Notes under the pieces: generated by a model
What the model saw: only the letters and a program-made list of their open reading frames with translations
What the model was told of the DNA's origin: nothing
Databases searched by the model: none
Shown here: piece by piece, positions 1 to 8,233 of the stretch
Numbering within the stretch: the stretch's first letter is position 1
Layout: each line of letters opens with the position of its first letter
Made by a program: the position numbers and the translations under genes
From: Legionella busanensis
Lineage (GTDB): Bacteria; Pseudomonadota; Gammaproteobacteria; Legionellales; Legionellaceae
Length of the DNA: 64,000 bases
Reading direction: 5' to 3'
NCBI RefSeq assembly: GCF_900461525.1
Contig: NZ_UGOD01000008.1
Location: 1 to 64,000, forward strand

Positions 1-554
1 AATTTGATATTCTTATTTCTTTCAATTGTTTACACTGGGTTAAAAAACAACAAGAAGCATTGGATGGCATCTCAGCTGCTGCTGTTCCAGGTGCACAAAT
101 AGTTCTACTTTTATCTCATAAAAAATCTTTATATCACCAGGTACTTGATAAAATTTGTTCTAGTCAAAAGTGGAATCAATATTTTTTAAATTTTGATAAT
201 CCTCGCTCGTTTTTCAATCCTAAAATATATAAAGACATGGTTTCAAAATCTGGATTATATGTAAATGAACTTATTGAGGAAGAGATGACTTATTTCTTTG
301 ATACCAAGGAACAGCTTAAAAACTTTTTCAGCGCTGCCGGCTCTCAAATTAAGCAAATCCCGGAAGATAGGAAGGAAGAGTTTTTAAATGACTTTGCAAA
401 TGAGTTTTTAAGGCAAGCAAATTGTGATGAAGATGAATTAATACCTGTAAGGTTTTGGTGTTTGCTTGTTAAGGCTAATAAACCTACTGTTAAACTTGAA
501 ATTATTAATGATAAAAGTAGTAATTTCTCTTCCTCTGCAACGTATAAGCCTTAG
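1..554 (+). CDS. SAM-dependent methyltransferase, 3' part (same gene as 61465-62313)
   Basis: The reading frame is open from base 3 and ends at the stop at 552-554. It matches residues from about position 100 to the end of the full gene at 61465-62313. The SAM-binding glycine-rich motif lies in the missing 5' part, so this piece alone holds only the C-terminal half of the Rossmann-like domain and its tail. The truncation is a window-edge effect, not a real lesion. See the full-length entry for function. Confidence 0.9.
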   Translation, partial: FDILISFNCLHWVKKQQEALDGISAAAVPGAQIVLLLSHKKSLYHQVLDKICSSQKWNQYFLNFDNPRSFFNPKIYKDMVSKSGLYVNELIEEEMTYFFDTKEQLKNFFSAAGSQIKQIPEDRKEEFLNDFANEFLRQANCDEDELIPVRFWCLLVKANKPTVKLEIINDKSSNFSSSATYKP

Positions 555-662
555 AAAACCTATTTACTAAAAGTTTAATTTGGTGGAATTTATAAAATAT
601 TTTCTCAACAGGGTTAAGTCACGCCGAAATGAGCATCAATCCTATTATTTAAACAAATTCAA

Positions 663-728
663 AATTGGTAATCAAATATAAATCAATAATGAATCATATA
701 GGAATCAATTACGAATCTAATAGAAATC
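663..728 (-). repeat. 11-bp phased iteron array, six units
   Basis: On the minus strand six consecutive 11-bp units each begin with GATT. On the plus strand the AATC cores start at 670, 681, 692, 703, 714 and 725, an exact 11-bp step. The consensus is roughly GATTNCTANTT. The array lies between the winged-helix gene (its 3' side) and the methyltransferase gene. The same repeat occurs in the 3.1-3.45 kb region and inside the winged-helix gene. Such arrays are typical of plasmid centromeres or initiator-binding sites. Confidence 0.85.
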
Positions 729-817
729 ATTTTTTAAAAAACATAAGATTTATCAAATTTTGACAAGCCGGAATATTAATTATGGATTTCTTAGATATTA
801 AAGTCTGTGATGTTTGT

Positions 818-1945
818 TCATTCTAAAATTAGATAGTCTGTTTTTTTTAGGGGCCAAATAACATCTTTAAAATACAGGCTTAATTTTGCATTCTGAGGCA
901 TAAAATCACTATGATTATTTTTTTTGGCAGTTATCTTTTTTATTTCATCTTGGGTTAGAGTGCCCTGCCATTCTGCTAATGCTAATTTATAGGCTTCTTC
1001 TTCTAACTGTTTTATTCTTTCAACTTCATTTTTTTTTGCTTTTATTAGCTCTAATTGTGCAAGCTCTTGGGGAGATCTATAGTTGCTCTCAAACCAAGGC
1101 TTACCTTTCCTTAATCTACCTATAAACACATTAAGAGGATTATCATATTGTTTATATTTAGTAGATTCATATTCCAAACCATAGGAATAATGTAAAATTG
1201 ATTCTTGTACAACTTGTGGTTCAATAAGTCCTGTTTCAAAAATATCTATTAGATGGCTTTTGTTAAAGCCTATGTGCTCTAAGGGAAGAATATTAATTCC
1301 CTCCCATTCGGGAGGTAATATACTCTTCTTCTCACTAACTAATTCTTTTTTGATTCCCAATTGATTTCCATATGATTCACTATTGATTTCTAATGGATTA
1401 TCTAATTTAACCATTCTTCTGTATTCTAAAGCGGCATTTCTGACTACTTCTGTTATTCTAAAAGAATAAAAGCCGCCACGCCCAGTTTTACCTTTTTCTC
1501 TTAAAATTAAATTTTTATGTATTAGCCTTTGTATAGAAGTCTTTACCATTTTCAAACTAGTCTGGGTTATTTCAGCAAGCGTTTCACCCTTAATGACTCC
1601 TGTAGATAACATGCCTCTAATAAGACATCGCTCAATTATAAATAAAAATATTTTCTTTTGATGCCCTGTTATTCTAAATATAATATCTAAAGCTGTTTCG
1701 GTATTGTGGAATATAGGCTCTGCAGGAATAGCAACTATCTTTTCTTCAATAATTTTTGAATCAAAATTTTTGTGAAACTTATTATCATCATTAGTTTCTA
1801 ATACTTTCGACGGCGATTCCTTTTTGACTTCTAATTGATTACTATTTGATTCCTTATCTAATTCATCCATGTAATTCCATGGTCTGTAATCAGATTTTTT
1901 AAATTTTATTTTTGATTTCTTAGTTAATTCATCTAATGTAGGCAT
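818..1945 (-). CDS. Winged-helix DNA-binding protein, ParA partner or replication initiator
   Basis: The protein has about 375 residues. I place the start at the ATG at 1943-1945, which follows AAGGA at good spacing, rather than the TTG one codon earlier. Residues about 95-170 form a helix-rich segment ending in a GRGG-containing wing, typical of winged-helix DNA-binding folds. The region around residues 300-335 is strongly charged and probably a coiled coil. The gene lies 24 nt downstream of parA on the same strand, the usual place for a ParB-type partner or a Rep gene. It shows no classical ParB motif. Its own coding sequence contains two blocks of the 11-bp repeats found in the origin region, suggesting it binds within its own gene. 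The exact role (partition or initiation) is inferred. Confidence 0.6.
   Translation of the reverse strand: MPTLDELTKKSKIKFKKSDYRPWNYMDELDKESNSNQLEVKKESPSKVLETNDDNKFHKNFDSKIIEEKIVAIPAEPIFHNTETALDIIFRITGHQKKIFLFIIERCLIRGMLSTGVIKGETLAEITQTSLKMVKTSIQRLIHKNLILREKGKTGRGGFYSFRITEVVRNAALEYRRMVKLDNPLEINSESYGNQLGIKKELVSEKKSILPPEWEGINILPLEHIGFNKSHLIDIFETGLIEPQVVQESILHYSYGLEYESTKYKQYDNPLNVFIGRLRKGKPWFESNYRSPQELAQLELIKAKKNEVERIKQLEEEAYKLALAEWQGTLTQDEIKKITAKKNNHSDFMPQNAKLSLYFKDVIWPLKKTDYLILE
1352..1406 (+). repeat. 11-bp iterons inside the winged-helix gene, five units
   Basis: Five abutting 11-bp units start with GATT at 1352, 1363, 1374, 1385 and 1396 on the plus strand, antisense to the gene that contains them. 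They match the repeats at 663-728 and 3306-3449. Because 11 is not a multiple of 3, the periodicity cannot come from a repeated peptide; the DNA itself seems to be under selection. Confidence 0.8.
1815..1858 (+). repeat. 11-bp iterons inside the winged-helix gene, four units
   Basis: Units start at 1815 (GATT), 1826 (GACT), 1837 (GATT) and 1848 (GATT) in exact 11-bp phase near the 5' end of the winged-helix gene. They have the same type and orientation as the block at 1352-1406. Confidence 0.72.
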
Positions 1946-1969
1946 CAATTTTTTCCTTAAATCTAATTA

Positions 1970-2968
1970 TTAAGCCTTCACAAGGTTATTAGATAAATTT
2001 TTATTGGTAGATGCTCGAGTTATATCTCCTAGCTCTTTGTTGTCAGGTGAGCCAATGTTTAATATCTCTCTAGTTAGTAAATCAACATCTTCTCTAGCTG
2101 GAGAGTTATTAAGGGAGTCATAAATTGATTCCCCTTTAGTTAATACATTTTCAAATTCTTGACTTTTTCTAATAACAGAACGGATTAAACTATTTTCATA
2201 GTGTGTCATAAGAAACTTCATGGTTTCATGCGACAAAGAAGTTCTAACATCAAACTCATTTAAAAGAGGGCTTAATACTAAAGAAGTATGGAAATTTTTT
2301 TCAATATTCTTAACTTCCTGCTTAGTAATTTCTAAACCCTCTAAACTAAATTCAGAAGGTGTGACAGGTGCAATTATTCGCTCTGACGCTAAAGCTGCAG
2401 CAGTGACAGAGCTACCTAGAGCAGGGGGGCAATCAATAAGGATTAAATCATATTTCTCTTTGAGAGGTGTAATCATTTCTTTATACACTCGATCAAGGGG
2501 CAACCGCTTCAACATTAAATTGCTATCTAATAAGGCATTTTCAATGCGGCTTGGTAAAATATCAAGACCATCGCACACTGGAATAATCCCTTCTTCGATT
2601 GGAATATCTTGATTAATAAGCTCTATCATTATTGGGTTATCATGCGTATTTATTCTACATGCTTTGGTTAAGTTACCTTGTTGATCGAGGTCAATTAACA
2701 GAGTTTTTGCTCCATATAGAGATGCACGAACTCCTATAGCCAAGCACATAGAAGTTTTTCCAGTACCGCCCTTTACAATTTGAAAACATAGTATTTGAGG
2801 TTTAAAGTTGAGAGATAAGAGAGATTTAGCTGTTTGATGGCCAAAATAAACTCTATTTCTACTCTTCACATGTTGTAGCTCTTTACGTTTAATTTGATTG
2901 TGAAGAGCTTGAGCAGTTACTCCTAATGCTTCCGCTGCCTCGCTAACGAGCATTTTGGGATCCATCAT
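1970..2968 (-). CDS. parA: ParA-type plasmid partition ATPase
   Basis: This is a 332-residue ParA/MinD-superfamily ATPase that segregates the plasmid by ATP-driven gradients on the nucleoid. Residues about 1-50 form a MerR/HTH-like DNA-binding domain (SEAAEALGVTAQALHNQIKR), as in type Ia ParA proteins that repress their own operon. The deviant Walker A motif KGGTGKT sits at residues 66-72, and the Walker A' aspartates follow in LLIDLDQQGN. AGGAG precedes two adjacent ATG codons (2968 and 2965). The next gene on the strand is the winged-helix partner. The AT-rich repeat region upstream (2969-4058) probably holds the promoter and centromere or origin. Confidence 0.95.
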   Translation of the reverse strand: MMDPKMLVSEAAEALGVTAQALHNQIKRKELQHVKSRNRVYFGHQTAKSLLSLNFKPQILCFQIVKGGTGKTSMCLAIGVRASLYGAKTLLIDLDQQGNLTKACRINTHDNPIMIELINQDIPIEEGIIPVCDGLDILPSRIENALLDSNLMLKRLPLDRVYKEMITPLKEKYDLILIDCPPALGSSVTAAALASERIIAPVTPSEFSLEGLEITKQEVKNIEKNFHTSLVLSPLLNEFDVRTSLSHETMKFLMTHYENSLIRSVIRKSQEFENVLTKGESIYDSLNNSPAREDVDLLTREILNIGSPDNKELGDITRASTNKNLSNNLVKA

Positions 2969-3132
2969 CTCATCTCCTGATTGCTTTGTTTAAGTTTTAT
3001 TGCAATTTATCATTTAATCTTAAACATGGATTTTTGGTAAGTCAATAAAAACACTATAAAAATTATTAATTATATTACATGGTTTAAAGTAATAGTTTTA
3101 TAACTATTATTACTATTATATTTAACTTAAAT

Positions 3133-3208
3133 GATTTCTATTATGATATCTAATTGATTACTAAATTGCTTAAGAGAACTTGTTTGGATTTCTATTTGAT
3201 ATCCATTT
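3133..3208 (+). repeat. Outlying 11-bp iteron units upstream of parA
   Basis: GATT/GATA-type 11-mers start at 3133, 3145, 3156, 3187 and 3198. Pairs are 11 bp apart, with breaks of 12 and 31 bp. They match the main array at 3306-3449 and are probably decayed or lower-affinity copies of the same binding site. Confidence 0.65.
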
Positions 3209-3305
3209 GAAGAAAAATATAGACTTAATTTTAATGTAAAAGGGTATTAATGAGCCAGTTTCTTTCGAAGTTCCTCTTTGATTATAATGAAAATTAAATT
3301 AGGTT

Positions 3306-3449
3306 GATTTCTATTAGGATTCCTAAATGATAATTATATGATTCTTTTATGTTACTTATATGATTCTTAGATGATTATTTAACGCATACTATATGCTTTT
3401 TAATAGAATACTAAATGATTGCTAATAGATTACTATATGATTCTCAAAT
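3306..3449 (+). repeat. Main 11-bp phased iteron array, 13 units
   Basis: One unit starts at 3306. Twelve further units then start at 3318, 3329, 3340, 3351, 3362, 3373, 3384, 3395, 3406, 3417, 3428 and 3439 with an unbroken 11-bp step. All twelve begin with G, and seven of those twelve begin with GATT. The consensus is GATTNCTANAT. One helical turn per unit places every site on the same DNA face, as in ParR-bound centromeres (such as R1 parC, which also uses 11-bp repeats) or iteron origins. Confidence 0.85.
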
Positions 3450-3616
3450 AACTAATTAATTCTTATTGATCAATAGAGTTTTCGTAAATTAATATATTAT
3501 CTATTAGGAGCTGGATTAGCTGAATAATATACTAATTTTACTGAACTAATCGTGTGATTTAGATGGTATTAAAATAAAAAATTAGTTTAATTTAAAATAT
3601 TAAACGACAGGATAAG

Positions 3617-3625
3617 TTATTCACA
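3617..3625 (+). promoter_or_regulatory. DnaA box
   Basis: TTATTCACA matches the DnaA-box consensus TTATNCACA at all positions. A second weaker match in the opposite orientation (TGGGGATAA) follows at 3631-3639. In this AT-rich region beside an iteron array it supports a replication origin. Confidence 0.6.
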
Positions 3626-4058
3626 AATTCTGGGGATAACCTTGTGCAGTAGTCGGGGAAAATAGCTAGTTGTGTTATAAGCTCACCTAAAAAGCCTATC
3701 TGTAATTTTGCTAAACTTGTCTATTCGATATGCATTAAATTTAGCACATTAACATTTTAAAAGCCTTTAATTATTTAAGTTTCGTTCATTGGATAACCTA
3801 ATAGAATTTGTATTGAAAGATTTAATTTTTATAGCCGTAAAAATGAACAGTTCAAAACAATACCATAATAAAGCCAAAGCCTAATTTCATAATTTTAGGA
3901 ACTGTTCTTGGTATTTACAGAGTGAAACGACACCCTTATTTATATAATCTTTACAGTAAAAAATTTATATTTATTAATTTAACTGGCTGAAATTCCAAAA
4001 ACAAGAGGTCTAAATTTTTGTATTTTTATTGTGATATATTATTTGTTAGGTTTTAATA

Positions 4059-4983
4059 TTAACTTGGTTTATTCTCATTAAGAAAATGATATATTTCTTC
4101 AACATTTTCTTGTGTTTTGCTTTTAAAAAAACTTAACCCAGTATTAGATACACCAGAAGAGCGGCCAAAACTAAAACTCATAAGTGCATTTAATAAGCCT
4201 TGAACAAATCTTTCCTTCCAGGAGGGTGATTCTAATTTACCATTATCAAGTAATTCAGTTTTGATTGTCTTTTCTATTTCACGATGACAATTTTTTAAGG
4301 CGTGTGGATTATTCGCATATTGTATTTCAGAGTAGAGCCTGGTTTTATTTATTTTTTTTAATGTGGAATTTAATATATCAATTCTTTTATCATTAGGTTG
4401 TTTTGTCCTAATTCGTTCTATTTCAAGCTCTATAACTTTTTCTATGGCCTTCAATTGTATAAAGAGTAAAGGGCGGGGACTATTATCTACGTTTAAATTA
4501 TCCTTTCTTTGATAAAGTTCAATTAGAGCTTTAATTTTATCATTAATGGAATGTTGCTCGCTTTTGATTTTATCTATTTCTTTTTTTTTCTAATGGATTT
4601 TCCTTCTTAGCAATATGTTGTTTGAGTAAAAAAAGAGTAACTTGATTGTATATTGGTGACATTCGTTCTTTATTCAATTCTATATTATCGGAAGTTGTGA
4701 GATATTTATAATTCTGAGCTCCTAATTGTTTTGCTGCCAATATTTGCATAGAAGTGGTTACAATTTGTAGTTGATCATCAAAATCGAGGTCCTTCATATT
4801 AACGCTTTGTAATTCATTAGAATTTTGAAATTCATAAACATTGGCAGGCTTAAAATTTTCTATTAAATTAATAATGAAGATAGTAGAATGGTCTAAAGAA
4901 GGTGGTCCTTTTTCCCATTGATAAGCAATGTAAGTAGCTAACTCTGTAGCTATTGAAGAAAGCGCGCTATTTTTTAATTTCAT
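4059..4983 (-). pseudogene. Unknown ~324-residue protein split by a one-base frameshift in an A-run
   Basis: Two reading frames (5031-4570 and 4454-4059) become one continuous protein if one A is removed from the nine-A run (plus-strand T-run 4581-4589). The sequence then continues in frame through EIDKIKSEQHSINDKIK into the second ORF. The best start is the ATG at 4981-4983, preceded by GGGGG. The joined protein is mostly helical, hydrophilic and lysine-rich, with no domain I recognise. It may be a Legionella accessory or effector-like protein. Whether the frameshift is real, a slippery contingency site or a sequencing error cannot be decided from one sequence. Confidence 0.6.
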
Positions 4984-5119
4984 ATATCCCCCATGTTTAA
5001 GTATAGGATATATAAGCATTATTTTTTTCAAATTATTCTATAATTTATCAATAGCGTCAGGTTTAAAGCAAGAAAATATATGGACCTAATACTTAATTAA
5101 GTAAAAATTAGCTTTCTGA

Positions 5120-5680
5120 TTATGCAGATAAATATCGATAAAGTGTAGGCTTTGAAATATTAAGTACTTTACAAATATCAGCAATAGCCAAGGCTTTATC
5201 TTGATGCATCCGTTTAGCCGCTTGAATCTTAGAACTATCCACTTTAGGGCGTCCACCTTTTTTGCCTCGTGCACGTGCTGCAGAAAGACCTGCTTGAGTT
5301 CGCTCTTGAATAAGGCGTCGTTCAAACTGGGCCATGGAAGAAAAAATATTAAAGACCAACTCACCCGAGGCCGTAGTCGTATCAATCGCACCATCACAGA
5401 GGGATTTAAATCCGACCCCTTTTTCGCGTAACGTTTCTATAAGCGTTACTAAATGCACCATCGAACGGCCTAAGCGGTCAAGGCGCCAGACGACTAACAC
5501 ATCTCCAGAAGTTAAATGCTCTAAACATTGGTTTAATCCAGGTCGCTCATTTTTGGAGCCCGAAACTTTATCTTTAAAAATAAGATTTTTTTGACAGCCG
5601 GCTTTTAGAAGGGCATCGACTTGTAAGTTTAAATTTTGCTCAATGGTGCTAACGCGGGCATAGCCAATTAATCGTGACAT
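5120..5680 (-). CDS. Serine recombinase of the resolvase/invertase family
   Basis: The 186-residue protein starts at the ATG at 5680, preceded by GAG-rich sequence; a TTG four codons upstream is less likely. The catalytic serine is in YARVST (Ser11). Conserved arginines follow in WRLDRLGRS and in FERRLIQERTQAGL, and a C-terminal Hin-type helix-turn-helix covers the last ~45 residues. This full domain set fits a Tn3-type TnpR or a DNA invertase (Pin/Hin). No transposase gene or obvious invertible segment adjoins it, so it may be a remnant of a Tn3-family element or act in plasmid multimer resolution. Confidence 0.92.
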   Translation of the reverse strand: MSRLIGYARVSTIEQNLNLQVDALLKAGCQKNLIFKDKVSGSKNERPGLNQCLEHLTSGDVLVVWRLDRLGRSMVHLVTLIETLREKGVGFKSLCDGAIDTTTASGELVFNIFSSMAQFERRLIQERTQAGLSAARARGKKGGRPKVDSSKIQAAKRMHQDKALAIADICKVLNISKPTLYRYLSA

Positions 5681-5692
5681 TACTTTTCTCAA

Positions 5693-6263
5693 TTATTGTT
5701 ATTTTTAACGAGTATCTAATACTTTGATTATGATATGGAAATATAATAAAAATAGCAATGTAAAAACCCAGGCTGAATAAGGAAAGTTGGGAGTAGGGGA
5801 GTAGAAGCGTGAGGAGTCTCAAAAAACGGTCGTTTTCCGAGACTTAAAAATAGTAATGAGTGAATCAATGAAAATAGTATTAATGCATATTTGATGTTGA
5901 TAAAATAAATTGGTCACTAAGTTAATCCTAACAGCATGATCTATTGATTTACTTAAATACAACCAAAATTGTCATAATTTAGATGTAATCTGCAACATAA
6001 GGGATGAAGTATTCTTTTATAAGTAATTGGTAGACCTAGGTATATAATAAATCGCAGTAAGATTACGCTTTGCGTGCTTCACTATTAAGCATGGCCTAAA
6101 TTATAATATCTTATATCCTAGAGAAAATTACTCGTACTGCGGACGTTAACCCATTAATAAGATAAAAAATAATATTTTTTAGTGTGCAGAAGTCTACTTA
6201 TAGTTTACAAAATGTACAATTAGTGTTAATATTAAATTCTTTGTATTATATAGTACCATATAA
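5693..6263. other. Intergenic region, 571 bp, no gene
   Basis: I see no coding sequence. It lies between the divergently oriented recombinase and the Sel1-repeat gene, so both promoters should be here. It contains the palindrome at 5816-5843. If the recombinase is a TnpR, its res site would be expected here, but I cannot define one. Confidence 0.6.
5816..5843. repeat. 28-bp palindrome resembling paired Tn3-family ends
   Basis: Two 13-bp arms, GTCTCAAAAAACG and CGTTTTCCGAGAC, face each other across a central GT, with two mismatches between arms. GTCTC-N-GAAAACG is reminiscent of the inner part of Tn21-type terminal inverted repeats. It lies 136 bp upstream of the serine recombinase start. It could be a transposon-end remnant, a recombinase site or a simple hairpin. 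Confidence 0.5.
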
Positions 6264-7847
6264 ATGCCAATCACTAATAGCACAGAAATTACCCTTAAAG
6301 ACCTAAAAAAATATAGTAACACTGACCTAGTTACGGTCATTGGTCAGCAAGTACTTGCTGGAAACTATACTAATTTATTCTTATTGACAACAACGTTGGT
6401 TTCTATTTCTTCTGCCTCACCTAACGTTAAAGATACATCTCTTAGCCAAAGTATTAGGGCACTTAGTCGTCAATGCCAAAAACAGCTAGATTGGAACTGC
6501 TCGCATGCCTTGTTTCTAGAAGGTGTATTTTGTTATTTAGGCATTGAGAGACCTAAAGACGATAAACAAGCTATCTATTATCATGAAAAAGCTATTACCC
6601 AGGGTAATAGCTTTTCTATGATAGAGCGCGCTGCAATGCATCAGTGGGGTGAAGGTGGAGATATAAATATTTCTGAGGCCATGCGATTATATGATAAAGC
6701 AATTAGTTTAGGTAATGTTGTCGCAATGAATTCTCAGGCACAAATATATCTATCAAATAAAGATTTTCCTAAGGCTATCAAGTTATATGAAGATGCAATT
6801 TTATTAGGTTACACTCCTGCAATGATTGAGAGAGCCATGATGCATCAATATGGGTATGAGGAAGGTGGTGAAATAAGTTTTTCTAAGGCTATTGAACTCT
6901 ATGAGCAAGCAATTCAATTAGGTGACTCCAACGCAATGAGAAAACGTGCCTTAATGTATTACGAAGGTCAAGGTGGCGACGTTAATTATTCTGAGGCAAT
7001 TAGACTATTCGAAGAAGCTATTGAACTAGGAGATGCAGATGCAATGAACGACCGTGCCTGGATGTATTGCCAGGGGCATGGTGGCGACATTAATTATTCT
7101 GAGGCCATGAAATTATATAAGCAGGCAAGTCAATTAAAACATATAGACGCTACAGGTAATTGCGCTCATATGCATGAATGCGGACTAGGTACAAATCTTA
7201 ATCTTTCCAAAGCGATTAAATGGTATGAGAGAGCATATCGCTATAATAATGGCAAAGATAACAATATAAATAATAATCTCAAAGAAAAGATAGAAAGTAT
7301 TCTTTCTGACGAGGGACAACTTGCTGAGGATTTGTTAAATACCCTTTGGAAAGAGTTGATAGCGGGTGAATCGTTTACTCAAGAAACCTTATCTTACCTA
7401 AGTAAATATTGTAGCAAAACTCTTTTAGAACGGCTAAAAACTTCACCTGAAGGAACTAGTCTTTTCTTTTTAAAACAATTGAAGTTAAATTCTTTACATC
7501 CCGTGACCTCGATCCTTAGTTCTCATGATGCTAAATTAAACCATTTTGTAGGCAGAGCCATTTACAATATATCTACCTTCTTTGGCGTACCAGTTGATAC
7601 TGATTTTAAGGAATTAATGCGTCATGCCAGAAATATAAGCGATAGCCGCATAGCTTTTTTTCAAAAAGCAATAGCCGCGGATGAACCCAGTGTTTCACTT
7701 AACGACCTGTCTCCGGAATTAAAAACACATATATTTTCCTTTCTTCAACCTGGATTAGTAAGCGATTTAAGACAAGGATGTTTTTTTACTGCAACACCAA
7801 AAGAGCCTACTGAAGAGAATGTTACAAGTAATTTAAAAATATCTTAA
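6264..7847 (+). CDS. Sel1-like repeat protein with conserved C-terminal module
   Basis: The protein has 527 residues. Residues about 75-325 hold six to seven Sel1-like repeats, 33-38 residues each, recognisable by A-I-x-L-Y/F-E-x-A-I-x-L-G and A-M-x-x-R-A/M-M-Y patterns. Such TPR-related solenoids bind partner proteins, and Legionella has many, some required for host infection (LpnE, EnhC). The C-terminal ~180 residues match the protein at 22044-23324. They include LSPELKTHIFSFLQPG, which resembles an F-box core. There is no signal peptide, consistent with Dot/Icm-type export rather than Sec, but this is inference. No strong ribosome-binding site precedes the ATG. Confidence 0.85.
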   Translation: MPITNSTEITLKDLKKYSNTDLVTVIGQQVLAGNYTNLFLLTTTLVSISSASPNVKDTSLSQSIRALSRQCQKQLDWNCSHALFLEGVFCYLGIERPKDDKQAIYYHEKAITQGNSFSMIERAAMHQWGEGGDINISEAMRLYDKAISLGNVVAMNSQAQIYLSNKDFPKAIKLYEDAILLGYTPAMIERAMMHQYGYEEGGEISFSKAIELYEQAIQLGDSNAMRKRALMYYEGQGGDVNYSEAIRLFEEAIELGDADAMNDRAWMYCQGHGGDINYSEAMKLYKQASQLKHIDATGNCAHMHECGLGTNLNLSKAIKWYERAYRYNNGKDNNINNNLKEKIESILSDEGQLAEDLLNTLWKELIAGESFTQETLSYLSKYCSKTLLERLKTSPEGTSLFFLKQLKLNSLHPVTSILSSHDAKLNHFVGRAIYNISTFFGVPVDTDFKELMRHARNISDSRIAFFQKAIAADEPSVSLNDLSPELKTHIFSFLQPGLVSDLRQGCFFTATPKEPTEENVTSNLKIS

Positions 7848-7857
7848 TAATTGTCTA

Positions 7858-8082
7858 AAGTTGGTCTCAAACGGCTTATTAAACCAACTTTAGGCTGTCA
7901 ATTGATGAGAATACTATCAAAGGCTTTGAAATCATGCGCATGTTTAAGAAAGGACAATTCAAGGCCTGGATGTATGGTACTCGCAATGAAGTGTCTTTTA
8001 TCAATGAGCAGTTTGGACTTTACAAGTGAGATCTACCTAAAATTTAACATTTCTTATCTTTGATAGTATTTGCAACGCGGCC
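7858..8082 (+). pseudogene. IS6-family transposase remnant (3' end) with right inverted repeat
   Basis: The start reads LKRLIKPTLG. After a frame change it continues as KGFEIMRMFKKGQFKAWMYG and on to a stop near 8030. This is the conserved C-terminus of IS6-family DDE transposases. The element end TTTGCAACGCGGCC is at 8069-8082. The N-terminal and catalytic parts are gone. Related fragments lie at 10638-10886, 13381-13634 and 21737-21925. Confidence 0.85.
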
Positions 8083-8091
8083 GTTTATATA

Positions 8092-8105
8092 GCTCTGTTG
8101 CAAAA
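8092..8105 (+). repeat. Solo IS6-type left inverted repeat
   Basis: GCTCTGTTGCAAAA matches the terminal inverted repeat typical of IS6-family elements (GGCACTGTTGCAAA-like). It lies 9 bp after the right end of the preceding IS6 remnant, so two element ends abut here. No transposase follows. Confidence 0.6.
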
Positions 8106-8130
8106 CTTACTATTTTATCAGAGTCAAAAT

Positions 8131-8150
8131 TATCAAAAAGGGTCGTTTCT
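8131..8150. repeat. GGGTC repeat motif, copy 1
   Basis: TATCAAAAAGGGTCGTTTCT shares its first 14 bases with the copy at 19568-19593 and resembles those at 22004-22035 and 23997-24020. It lies downstream of the reconstructed 3' end (8234) of the minus-strand gene interrupted by the IS630 element, so it may be part of a 3'-end signal. Confidence 0.45.
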
Positions 8151-8233
8151 TATATTTTCAAGCACGCTTTATTTTTTAATAATATTAGTAATTAGAGGTA
8201 TATGGGCTTATCCTGATAATTACTTCTGGATTT

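Larger units (their letters stand above)
1..2240. repeat. Left copy of terminal overlap (circular plasmid read past one turn)
   Basis: This stretch is repeated at 61760-64000 and is identical wherever compared except for one T: the run after CCTA is TT at 645-646 here and TTT at 62404-62406. The offset is 61759 before that point and 61760 after it. It contains the 3' part of a methyltransferase gene, an iteron array, the winged-helix gene and the end of parA. The natural reading is a circular replicon of about 61.76 kb. A true tandem duplication is possible but less likely. Confidence 0.93.
2969..4058. other. Gene-free AT-rich region, candidate origin/centromere
   Basis: No credible gene lies in these 1,090 bases. 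The stretch is extremely AT-rich and carries 11-bp phased GATT repeats (3133-3208 and 3306-3449), an exact DnaA box (3617-3625) and, 5 bp later, TGGGGATAA at 3631-3639, which resembles a DnaA box in reverse orientation. Its position directly upstream of parA and this composition suit oriV plus parS. Calling it oriV is inference; no initiator has been proven here. Confidence 0.65.

Noticed and set aside
1-554. Treating the left methyltransferase piece as a truncated pseudogene
   Set aside because: The complete gene with the same sequence lies at 61465-62313, so the truncation comes from where the circle was opened.
2220-2612. 130-codon plus-strand frame inside parA
   Set aside because: It is antisense to the conserved ATPase core of parA, without a ribosome-binding site.
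3306-3449. 11-bp repeats considered as a CRISPR or simple microsatellite
   Set aside because: Units are too short for CRISPR and too degenerate outside the GATT core for a microsatellite. The exact phase over 132 bp fits protein-binding iterons better.
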